From the NCBI RefSeq assembly GCF_030815415.1, contig NZ_JAUSWW010000001.1, forward strand, positions 6,138,001 to 6,202,000: a stretch of DNA of 64,000 bases, read 5' to 3'. Positions 24,461-31,936 of the stretch are shown piece by piece (positions within the stretch are counted from its first letter, which is position 1; every line of letters begins with the position of its first letter). Origin of the DNA: Streptomyces canus. GTDB taxonomy: Bacteria; Actinomycetota; Actinomycetes; Streptomycetales; Streptomycetaceae. The position numbers and the translations under genes are program-made. Below the pieces are notes generated by a model. It was given only the letters and a program-made list of their open reading frames with translations. It did no database searches and was not told where the DNA came from.

Positions 24461-25762
24461 ATGAAGCGCTCCCCCCGATCCCCCCGCCTGGCCGTTCTGC
24501 TCACGGCCCTCGTCGTCACCGCCTGCGCCCCGCAGACCTCCACCAACTCCGCCTCCGACAAGGACGAGAAGTCCGGCACCCTGCGCGTCTGGCTCTTCCA
24601 GGAGGTCGGCAACAAGCCCAAGGAGAAGGTGGTCGACTCGGTCGTGACCGCCTTCCGGAAGGCCCACAAGGACACGAAGGTCGACGTCGAGTACATCCCG
24701 ATCGAGACCCGCGCCCAGCGCGTCAAGGCCGCCTTCAACGACCCGAAGTCCGCGCCCGACGTCATGGAGTACGGCAACACCGACACCGCCGGCTATGTGA
24801 AGGACGGCGGACTCCTCGACGTCACGAAGGAGTTCGGCGCCTGGAGCGAGGCGAAGGACACCGACCCGACGGCGAAGCAGTCGGTCACGGTGGACGGCAA
24901 GGTGTACGGGGCGCCGTTCTACGTCGGCGTACGCGCCCTGTACTACCGCACGGACGTGTTCAAGAAGCTCGGCCTCGACGTGCCGAAGTCGATGGCCGAG
25001 CTGGCTTCCACGGCCCGCAGGATCCGGGCCGCCGAGCCCGAGTTGTACGGCCTGGTCGTCGGCGGCGCCTATACCTACGGCGCGATGCCGTTCGTGTGGG
25101 CCAACGGCGGCGAGCTCGCCACCGGCGCAGCGGGCTCGTACACCTCCGCGATCGACAGCGCGGCCGCTCAGAAGGGCATCAAGGCGTACACGTCCCTGTT
25201 CTCGGACGACAACTGTCCCGCCGCCAAGTGCGCGGGCTTCGGCGGCAACGACACGATCACCGCGTTCGCGGCCGGCAAGGCGGGCATGGCGATCGGCGGC
25301 GACTTCAGCCACACGGCGGTCGAGGCGGGCAAGGTCAAGGGCAAGTACGCGGTCGTCCCGCTGCCGGGGGTCGCGCCCGGCTCGATCGCTCCCGCCTTCG
25401 CGGGCGGCAACAACATCGGCGTACTGAAGAGCACGTCGCACCGGACGCTGGCCGTCGAGCTGATGGAGCAGCTGTCGTCGAAGAAGACGCAGACCTCGAT
25501 GTTCGACGCGATGGGCTTTCTGCCGACATTCACCGATGTGCGGCAGCGGGTGGCGGCGCGGGAGCCGTATGTGAAGCCGTTCGCGCGGACGCTGGGGGCG
25601 GGGACGAAGTTCGTGCCGGCGTCGCCGGGATGGTCGCAGATCGACTCGTCGCTGGTGCTGCCGACGATGTTGCAGGAGATCATCAGCGGTAAGAAGGATG
25701 TGGCTGCGGCTTCGAAGGATGCGGCCGCGAAGATGGACGAGGCGTTTGGCTCCGCCGGGTGA
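24461..25762 (+). CDS. Sugar ABC transporter substrate-binding lipoprotein
   Basis: 433 aa, start ATG 24461 behind CGGAGG. Lipoprotein signal MKRSPRSPRLAVLLTALVVTAC with lipobox VTAC (Cys22). The mature protein is family 1 type (LRVWLFQEVGN, DVMEYGNTDTAGY, YYRTDVFKKLGLDVP). It shares DVMEYGN/DVMEYNKGN style with the binding protein at the left edge, but this copy has its permeases next to it. Operon: GTGA overlap to permease 1. The downstream GH20 gene points to amino-sugar oligosaccharides such as chitobiose as substrate. Confidence 0.93.
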   Translation: MKRSPRSPRLAVLLTALVVTACAPQTSTNSASDKDEKSGTLRVWLFQEVGNKPKEKVVDSVVTAFRKAHKDTKVDVEYIPIETRAQRVKAAFNDPKSAPDVMEYGNTDTAGYVKDGGLLDVTKEFGAWSEAKDTDPTAKQSVTVDGKVYGAPFYVGVRALYYRTDVFKKLGLDVPKSMAELASTARRIRAAEPELYGLVVGGAYTYGAMPFVWANGGELATGAAGSYTSAIDSAAAQKGIKAYTSLFSDDNCPAAKCAGFGGNDTITAFAAGKAGMAIGGDFSHTAVEAGKVKGKYAVVPLPGVAPGSIAPAFAGGNNIGVLKSTSHRTLAVELMEQLSSKKTQTSMFDAMGFLPTFTDVRQRVAAREPYVKPFARTLGAGTKFVPASPGWSQIDSSLVLPTMLQEIISGKKDVAAASKDAAAKMDEAFGSAG

Positions 25763-26763
25763 GCGCCACGCCTACGAGCTCGGGGGCTGCGGAGCGTTCG
25801 CGGGTGCGGGCCGTTCGTGGCTTGTCGCGCCCACGCGGCGGTAGCCGCAAATTCAACACAGCCCCGCGCCCCTTGGTGGGTCGGAGTTCGCGGCATCAGA
25901 AAGCACCCTGGCTCTACCTCGCCCCCGCCCTCGTCGTTCTCGGCTCCCTGCTCGTCTATCCCATCTACCAGCTCGGGCTGATCTCGCTCTTCCAGTACAC
26001 CCAGGCCCAGGTCAGCGGTGGTGAACCGACCACCTTCGAAGGGTTCGGCAACTACGCCGAGCTCTTCGGGGACTCGCAGTTCTGGCAGGTACTGCTCGCC
26101 ACCGTCGTCTTCGCCGCGGCCTGTGTGGTGTCCACCCTCGCGGTCGGGTGTGCCCTCGCCGTGCTGCTCACGCGGGTGCGCGCCGTGCCGCGGCTGGTGT
26201 TGATGCTGGCCGCGCTGGGGGCGTGGGCGACCCCGGCCGTCACGGGGTCGACGGTGTGGCTGTTTTTGTTCGATGCGGACTTCGGGCCGGTGAACCGGGT
26301 TCTGGGCCTCGGTGACCACTCGTGGATGTACGGACGCTTCAGTGCCTTCTTCCTCGTACTGCTCGAAGTGGTGTGGTGCTCCTTCCCGTTCGTGATGGTC
26401 ACGGTGTACGCCGGTATCCGCGCCGTCCCGGGCGAGGTGCTGGAGGCCGCGGCCCTCGACGGCGCCTCGCACTGGCGGATCTGGCGGTCGGTGCTGGCGC
26501 CGATGCTGCGGCCGATCCTGGTGGTCGTCACGATCCAGTCGGTCATCTGGGACTTCAAGGTCTTCACCCAGATCTACGTCATGACGAACGGCGGCGGCAT
26601 CGCGGGCCAGAACCTCGTCCTGAACGTCTACGCCTACCAGCAGGCGTTCGCTTCCTCGCAGTACGGCCTCGGCTCGGCGATCGGAATCGTGATGCTGCTG
26701 ATCCTGCTCGCCGTGACGCTGGCGTATCTGCGACTGCTCCGCAGGCAGGGGGAGGAGCTGTGA
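25759..26763 (+). CDS. Sugar ABC transporter permease 1 (MalF type)
   Basis: 334 aa, GTG 25759 overlapping the previous stop. Six helices start at about residue 52 (APWLYLAPALVVLGSLLVYPI). The EAA loop that contacts the ATPase is EVLEAAALDGASHWRIWRSV followed by LAPMLRP. Residues about 11-43 are read from a Streptomyces intergenic repeat (25790-25885), so the N-terminal tail is longer than needed. No ATPase gene is present; a shared MsiK-type ATPase elsewhere is the norm in Streptomyces. Confidence 0.92.
   Translation: MSATPTSSGAAERSRVRAVRGLSRPRGGSRKFNTAPRPLVGRSSRHQKAPWLYLAPALVVLGSLLVYPIYQLGLISLFQYTQAQVSGGEPTTFEGFGNYAELFGDSQFWQVLLATVVFAAACVVSTLAVGCALAVLLTRVRAVPRLVLMLAALGAWATPAVTGSTVWLFLFDADFGPVNRVLGLGDHSWMYGRFSAFFLVLLEVVWCSFPFVMVTVYAGIRAVPGEVLEAAALDGASHWRIWRSVLAPMLRPILVVVTIQSVIWDFKVFTQIYVMTNGGGIAGQNLVLNVYAYQQAFASSQYGLGSAIGIVMLLILLAVTLAYLRLLRRQGEEL
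25790..25885 (+). repeat. Streptomyces repeat embedded in permease coding region
   Basis: Sequence running GGGTGCGGGCCGTTCGTGGC, CGCGCCCACGCGGCGGTAGC, then CACAGCCCCGCGCCCC is a second repeat family usually found between genes. Here it is in frame inside the 5' end of permease 1 and codes for a basic tail. Confidence 0.7.
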
Positions 26764-27617
26764 ATCTTGTACGAGCCCAGGCGCGGTCTTTTGTGAGGCG
26801 TCCGTGGCGGTTGGCCGCCGAGGCGTCCGCGCTGCTGATCGCCGTGGTCGTCGCCTTCCCCCTCTACTGGATGGTGCTGAGCGCCTTCAAACCGGCCGGG
26901 GAGATCGAGTCGGCCGAGCCGCGGCCCTGGACGCTTTCGCCCTCCCTGGATTCCTTCCGGCGCGTGTTCGGCCAGCAGGATTTCGGTCGGTATTTCGTCA
27001 ACAGCCTTGTCGTGGCGTGCACGGTGGTGATCGCCTCCGCACTGATCGCGTTTCTCGCGGCGACCGCGGTGACGCGATTCCGCTTCCGCTTCCGGACCAC
27101 GCTGCTGATCATGTTCCTGGTGGCGCAGATGGTGCCGGTGGAGGCACTCACCATCCCCCTCTTCTTCCTCATGCGGGACTTCGGCCAGCTGAACACGCTG
27201 GGCTCGCTGATCCTGCCGCACATCGCCTTCTCGCTGCCCTTCGCGATCTGGATGCTGCGGGGGTTCGTGAAAGCGGTGCCCGAGGCGCTGGAGGAGGCCG
27301 CGTACATCGACGGGGCGAGCCGGGCGCGATTCCTGTGGCAGATCCTTTTCCCGCTCGTGTTCCCCGGGTTGGTGGCCACGAGCGTGTTTTCCTTCATCTC
27401 GGCCTGGAACGACTTCCTGTTCGCCAAGTCGTTCATCATCAGCGACACGTCCCAGTCGACGCTGCCGATGGCCCTGCTGGTCTTCTACAAGCCGGACGAG
27501 CCGGACTGGGGCGGCGTGATGGCGGCGTCGACGGTGATGACGGTTCCGGTGCTGGTGTTCTTCGTACTCGTACAGCGACGGCTGGTCTCGGGGCTGGGCG
27601 GAGCGGTAAAGGACTGA
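26760..27617 (+). CDS. Sugar ABC transporter permease 2 (MalG type)
   Basis: 285 aa from GTG 26760, overlapping the previous stop (GTGA). Six helices (about 20-40, 85-108, 118-140, 150-170, 200-220, 252-272). EAA loop: PEALEEAAYIDGASRARFLWQ followed by ILFPLVFPG. It forms the importer with permease 1 and the binding protein. The start of the hexosaminidase gene follows its stop by one base, so all four genes are one operon. Confidence 0.93.
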   Translation: MNLVRAQARSFVRRPWRLAAEASALLIAVVVAFPLYWMVLSAFKPAGEIESAEPRPWTLSPSLDSFRRVFGQQDFGRYFVNSLVVACTVVIASALIAFLAATAVTRFRFRFRTTLLIMFLVAQMVPVEALTIPLFFLMRDFGQLNTLGSLILPHIAFSLPFAIWMLRGFVKAVPEALEEAAYIDGASRARFLWQILFPLVFPGLVATSVFSFISAWNDFLFAKSFIISDTSQSTLPMALLVFYKPDEPDWGGVMAASTVMTVPVLVFFVLVQRRLVSGLGGAVKD

Positions 27618-27618
27618 C

Positions 27619-29238
27619 GTGACTTCACTTGCGGATCTGATTCCGGCGCCGCGCGCCGTCGAAGGGCCCAGTCCCCGCGGGTTCGTCTTCGGGGTGGACA
27701 CCGCCCTGTGGGGCGCGCCGGGCACCGAGGGCACGCAGCGGTGGCTGCGCTCCACGGTGGGCGCGGCCCTGGGGCTGTCGCTGCCGCCCGGGCAGGAGGG
27801 TGCCGAGAACACCGTCACGCTGCGGCTCGACGACACCCTGGACCCGGAGGGGTACCGACTGAAGGTCACCCTCAACTGGGGCGTCGAGATCACGGGCGGC
27901 GGCTCGGCCGGGGTGTTCTGGGGCGCGCAGTCACTGCGTCAACTCCTCGGCCCCGACGCCTTCCGGCGCGCTCCCATCGACCCCGGACTCGAATACGGCG
28001 TCCAGCACCAGACCATCGAGGACGCCCCCCGCTTCCGCTGGCGCGGCCTCATGCTCGACGTCGCCCGGCACTTCATGCCCAAGGACGGTGTCCTGCGCTA
28101 CCTCGATCTGATGGCCGCCCACAAACTCAACGTCTTCCACTTCCACTTGACGGACGACCAGGGCTGGCGGATCGAGATCGAGAGGTATCCCCGGCTGACC
28201 GAGGTCGGCTCATGGCGGGCACGTACCAAATTCGGCCACCGGGCCTCGCCGTTGTGGGAGGAGAAGCCGCACGGTGGCTACTACACGCAGGACGACATCC
28301 GGGAGATCGTGGCCTACGCCGCCGAGCGGCATATCACCGTCGTCCCCGAAATCGACGTACCGGGACACTCGCAGGCGGCCATCGCCGCGTATCCGGAACT
28401 CGGCAACACCGACACCTCCCTCTCCGTCTGGGACACCTGGGGTATCTCTCCGAACGTACTCGCCCCCACTGACAACACCCTGCGCTTCTACGAGGGCGTC
28501 TTCGAGGAACTCCTGGAACTGTTCCCGAGTGAGTTCATTCACGTCGGCGGCGACGAATGCCTGAAGGATCAGTGGCGGGCCTCACCCGCCGCACAGGCCC
28601 GGATCAAGGAACTCGGGGTCGGCGACGAGGACGGCTTGCAGTCGTGGTTCATCGGGCACTTCGACAAGTGGCTCACCGCGCGCGGCCGCCGGCTCATCGG
28701 CTGGGACGAGATCCTGGAGGGCGGTCTCGCCCGGGGCGCGGCCGTGTCCTCGTGGCGCGGGTACGAGGGCGGCATCACGGCCGCGCGCGCGGGCCACGAC
28801 GTCGTCATGTGTCCTGAACAGCAGGTGTACTTGGACCACCGTCAGCACGAGGGCGCCGACGAGCCGGTCCCCATCGGCTACGTCCGCACCCTGGAGGACG
28901 TGTATCGCTTCGAACCCGTTCCAGCGGAGCTGACCTCGGCGGAGGCGGCGCATGTCCTCGGCACGCAGGCCAACCTGTGGACCGAGGTGATGGAGGACCA
29001 GGCGCGCGTGGACTACCAGGCGTTTCCCAGGCTTTCGGCCTTCGCCGAGGTCGCGTGGAGCGATCTGCCCGCCCCTGCCGAGCGCGACTTCGACGGCTTC
29101 GAGCGGCGAATGGTCCGGCACTACGAGCGACTTGACGCCCTGGGCGTCTCCTACCGGCCGCCCGCCGGACCGCGGCCCTGGCAGCGGCGCCCAGGAGTGC
29201 TCGGCCGGCCGATCGCGGGGCCGCCACCGAACAGGTAG
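27619..29238 (+). CDS. Beta-N-acetylhexosaminidase (GH20)
   Basis: 539 aa, start GTG 27619. An N-terminal GH20b-like domain (to about 130) precedes the TIM barrel: RWRGLMLDVARHF, FHFHLTDDQGWRIEI, VPEIDVPGHSQAA, the catalytic Asp-Glu pair in HVGGDECLK (about 311-319), and GWDEILEGG. It removes terminal GlcNAc/GalNAc by substrate-assisted catalysis. There is no signal peptide, so it probably acts in the cytoplasm on oligosaccharides brought in by the preceding ABC importer, releasing GlcNAc for DasR signalling and catabolism. Confidence 0.94.
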   Translation: MTSLADLIPAPRAVEGPSPRGFVFGVDTALWGAPGTEGTQRWLRSTVGAALGLSLPPGQEGAENTVTLRLDDTLDPEGYRLKVTLNWGVEITGGGSAGVFWGAQSLRQLLGPDAFRRAPIDPGLEYGVQHQTIEDAPRFRWRGLMLDVARHFMPKDGVLRYLDLMAAHKLNVFHFHLTDDQGWRIEIERYPRLTEVGSWRARTKFGHRASPLWEEKPHGGYYTQDDIREIVAYAAERHITVVPEIDVPGHSQAAIAAYPELGNTDTSLSVWDTWGISPNVLAPTDNTLRFYEGVFEELLELFPSEFIHVGGDECLKDQWRASPAAQARIKELGVGDEDGLQSWFIGHFDKWLTARGRRLIGWDEILEGGLARGAAVSSWRGYEGGITAARAGHDVVMCPEQQVYLDHRQHEGADEPVPIGYVRTLEDVYRFEPVPAELTSAEAAHVLGTQANLWTEVMEDQARVDYQAFPRLSAFAEVAWSDLPAPAERDFDGFERRMVRHYERLDALGVSYRPPAGPRPWQRRPGVLGRPIAGPPPNR

Positions 29239-29480
29239 GTCTTCCGAACAGGTTACGGATAAAGCCCGAAAGCATCACCGAAGAGTGTCAATCCGTACGC
29301 ACCGGTGATGCCGTACGAAAACGGACCATCTCCCCGACGACGTGGGCGAATGCCTCCTAGCGGACCCCTGTCTTCGGCCCCGGCGAAGATGTGCCAGAGT
29401 TGCCACGTCCGCCCTGTCAGCACGTACCGTACGGCAGCAACAGGTGGGACCAGGTGGGGCAGCGGGAAGGGGCAGCCGGT

Positions 29481-30374
29481 TTGACCACGCACGCACCGCA
29501 GGCGGCGCAGGCCGTCACGCTGCCCACGACGCTGGACGAGGCAGTGACGGCCCTCACCGCCATGCCCGCAGCCGTGCCCGTCGCGGGCGGCACCGACCTC
29601 ATGGCCGCCGTCAACTCCGGCCAGCTCAGGCCCGCCGCCCTGGTGGGCCTCGGCCGCATCAGCGAGATCCGCGGCTGGCAGTACCAGGACGGGCACGCCC
29701 TGCTCGGCGCCGGACTCACCCACGCGCGGATGGGCCGGCCCGACTTCGCCGCCCTCATCCCCGCGCTCGCCGCCTCGGCGCGCGCGGCGGGCCCGCCGCA
29801 GATCCGCAACGCGGGCACCCTGGGCGGCAACATCGCCACGGCGTCCCCCACCGGTGACGCGCTCCCGGTCCTCGCCGCTCTCGAAGCGACGCTGATCATC
29901 GCGGGCCCGGGCGGAGCCCGCCGGGAGATCCCGGTGTCGCATCTGCTGGCCGGCATGGAGATGCTGCGCGCCGGCGAACTCATCGGCTTCGTGCGCGTGC
30001 CGCTGCTGCACGCGCCGCAGGTCTTTCTCAAGGCCACCGGCCGCACCGGCCCCGGACGGGCGATGGCCTCCGTCGCGCTCGTCCTGGACCCCGCCCGGCG
30101 CGGAGTGCGGTGCGCCGTCGGAGCCATAGCGCCGATGCCGCTGCGGCCGCTGGACGCCGAGCTGTGGGTCGGCCGGCTGATCGACTGGGACAACAACCGC
30201 GCGCTCGTCCCGGAGGCATTGCAGGCCTTCGGTGAGTACGTCGCCGCGGCCTGCATCCCCGACCCGGCCCCGGAGGCGGACGGCTCGGTGCCACAGCTTC
30301 CGCCCGGCGTACTGCATCTGCGGCGCACCGTCGCCGCGCTGGCCCGACGAGCACTGGGGAGGGCGCTGTCGTGA
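29481..30374 (+). CDS. Molybdenum hydroxylase FAD subunit
   Basis: 297 aa, CoxM/XdhB-like FAD-binding subunit. FAD contacts VAGGTDLMAAVNSG (about 35-48) and IRNAGTLGGNIATASPTGD (about 110-128) are intact. Start TTG 29481, chosen because GGAAGGGGC lies about 10 nt upstream and the family begins here; ATG 29391 would add 30 unlikely residues. It passes electrons from the 2Fe-2S subunit to an acceptor. First gene of a four-gene operon linked by 4-base overlaps. The 242-base gap before it holds the promoter region only. Confidence 0.9.
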   Translation: MTTHAPQAAQAVTLPTTLDEAVTALTAMPAAVPVAGGTDLMAAVNSGQLRPAALVGLGRISEIRGWQYQDGHALLGAGLTHARMGRPDFAALIPALAASARAAGPPQIRNAGTLGGNIATASPTGDALPVLAALEATLIIAGPGGARREIPVSHLLAGMEMLRAGELIGFVRVPLLHAPQVFLKATGRTGPGRAMASVALVLDPARRGVRCAVGAIAPMPLRPLDAELWVGRLIDWDNNRALVPEALQAFGEYVAAACIPDPAPEADGSVPQLPPGVLHLRRTVAALARRALGRALS

Positions 30375-31936
30375 CCGACGACCGGAACGAAGAGGCCATG
30401 CCCCAGGGCGGCGGCCGCTGGGACCCGCTGCCCCAGGGCGACTACGACGACGGCGCGACCGCCTTCGTGAAGCTCCCCGAGGGCGGCATCGAGGCCTTGC
30501 TGGCCTCCGACACTCCGCTCGCCGCGCCCGGCCACGGCTATGTGCCGCCGCAGATAACGGTGGCCCCCGACGGCGCCACCGGTGCCTGGGCCGTGCCCGT
30601 CGACGGCACCCAGTGGCCCGACCCGAACGCCGTGCCGCAGGGCGGCGTGGACGACCGGTTCACGTACAGCCCGGGCGCGACCGGGCAGTGGAACTTCCAG
30701 GAGCACACGGAGGCCGCGGAGATCGCTCCCGCGCCCGGGCACGATGTGACCGGGCAGTGGTCGATCCCCGTCGCCGGTGGTGACCTTCCGGACGAATCGG
30801 GCGAGTTCACCACGTCGTCCCTGGTCGAGCAGTGGGGTGGCACACCGCCGGCCACACTGCCCGGCGGCGCGTCCGCCCCGTGGGCGACGCCGACGGGACA
30901 GCCGTGGGACTCCGAGCCGCCGGGCGACGGGCACGCGCACGTGCCGAACGGCGCGCACAACGGCGGCCACGCGGTCGCCGACGCTCCGGACCACGCCGTG
31001 CCGGACACCCACGCACCCGTGGAGACGAGCGCCGCACCCGCCCCCGCCGAGCCCTCCGCGGACACCCCCACCCCCGGCGCCTCACAGCCCGCTCAAGGCC
31101 CCGATGAGGCCGCGGCGGCAGTCGAGGGGCCCGAAGGCGCCCCAGGGGCCGTGGAGACCGCTGAGGCGGTCGCCGAGCCGCACGCGGAGCACACCCCCGC
31201 CGACGGCGACGACGAAGCCGGGACGCGGACCGAGGAAGAGCACGCCGCCGCCCCCGAGGCCGCCGACGACTCCGCCGCGGCCCCGGACGAGCAGGCCCCC
31301 GCGCCCTCCGGCGAAGAACACCCCCTCGCCTCCTACGTCCTGCGCGTCAACGGCGTCGAACGCCCCGTCGCCGACGCCTGGATCGGCGAGTCGCTGCTCT
31401 ACGTGCTGCGCGAACGCCTCGGCCTCGCGGGCGCCAAGGACGGCTGCTCGCAGGGCGAGTGCGGGGCGTGCAACGTCCAGGTCGACGGACGCCTCGTCGC
31501 CTCCTGCCTGGTGCCCGGCGTCACCGCCGCCGGCAGCGAGGTCCGTACCGTCGAGGGCCTCGCCGAGGACGGGCGCCCCTCCGACGTGCAGCGCGCGCTC
31601 GCCAAGTGCGGCGCGGTGCAGTGCGGGTTCTGCGTGCCCGGCATGGCGATGACCGTGCACGACCTCCTGGAGGGCAACCCGGCGCCGTCCGAGCTGGAGA
31701 CCCGCCAGGCACTGTGCGGCAACCTGTGCCGCTGCTCCGGCTACCGGGGCGTCGTGGACGCCGTCCAGGCGGTCGTCGCGGAGCGCGCGGCACACCACGC
31801 CGCGGCGGAATCTGAGTCGGACACGGACGAGGCACGTATCCCCCATCAGGCGGGCCCCGGAGCCGGCGGCGTCAACCCGTCGGCCTTCGAGCCGCGCCAT
31901 GACCAGGCGTACGGACAGGACGGAGGCCAGGCGTGA
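30371..31936 (+). CDS. Molybdenum hydroxylase 2Fe-2S subunit with long N-terminal extension
   Basis: 521 aa, three times the family length of about 160. Residues 1 to about 315 are low-complexity, rich in Pro, Ala, Glu and Asp. The CoxS/XdhA core follows: plant-type cluster GAKDGCSQGECGACNVQV, C-terminal cluster QCGFCVPGMAM, and LCGNLCRCSGYRG, so all eight Cys are present. Start GTG 30371 overlaps the FAD-subunit stop. The extension could tether the complex or be a lineage-specific linker; it has no recognisable fold. Confidence 0.9.
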   Translation: MTDDRNEEAMPQGGGRWDPLPQGDYDDGATAFVKLPEGGIEALLASDTPLAAPGHGYVPPQITVAPDGATGAWAVPVDGTQWPDPNAVPQGGVDDRFTYSPGATGQWNFQEHTEAAEIAPAPGHDVTGQWSIPVAGGDLPDESGEFTTSSLVEQWGGTPPATLPGGASAPWATPTGQPWDSEPPGDGHAHVPNGAHNGGHAVADAPDHAVPDTHAPVETSAAPAPAEPSADTPTPGASQPAQGPDEAAAAVEGPEGAPGAVETAEAVAEPHAEHTPADGDDEAGTRTEEEHAAAPEAADDSAAAPDEQAPAPSGEEHPLASYVLRVNGVERPVADAWIGESLLYVLRERLGLAGAKDGCSQGECGACNVQVDGRLVASCLVPGVTAAGSEVRTVEGLAEDGRPSDVQRALAKCGAVQCGFCVPGMAMTVHDLLEGNPAPSELETRQALCGNLCRCSGYRGVVDAVQAVVAERAAHHAAAESESDTDEARIPHQAGPGAGGVNPSAFEPRHDQAYGQDGGQA

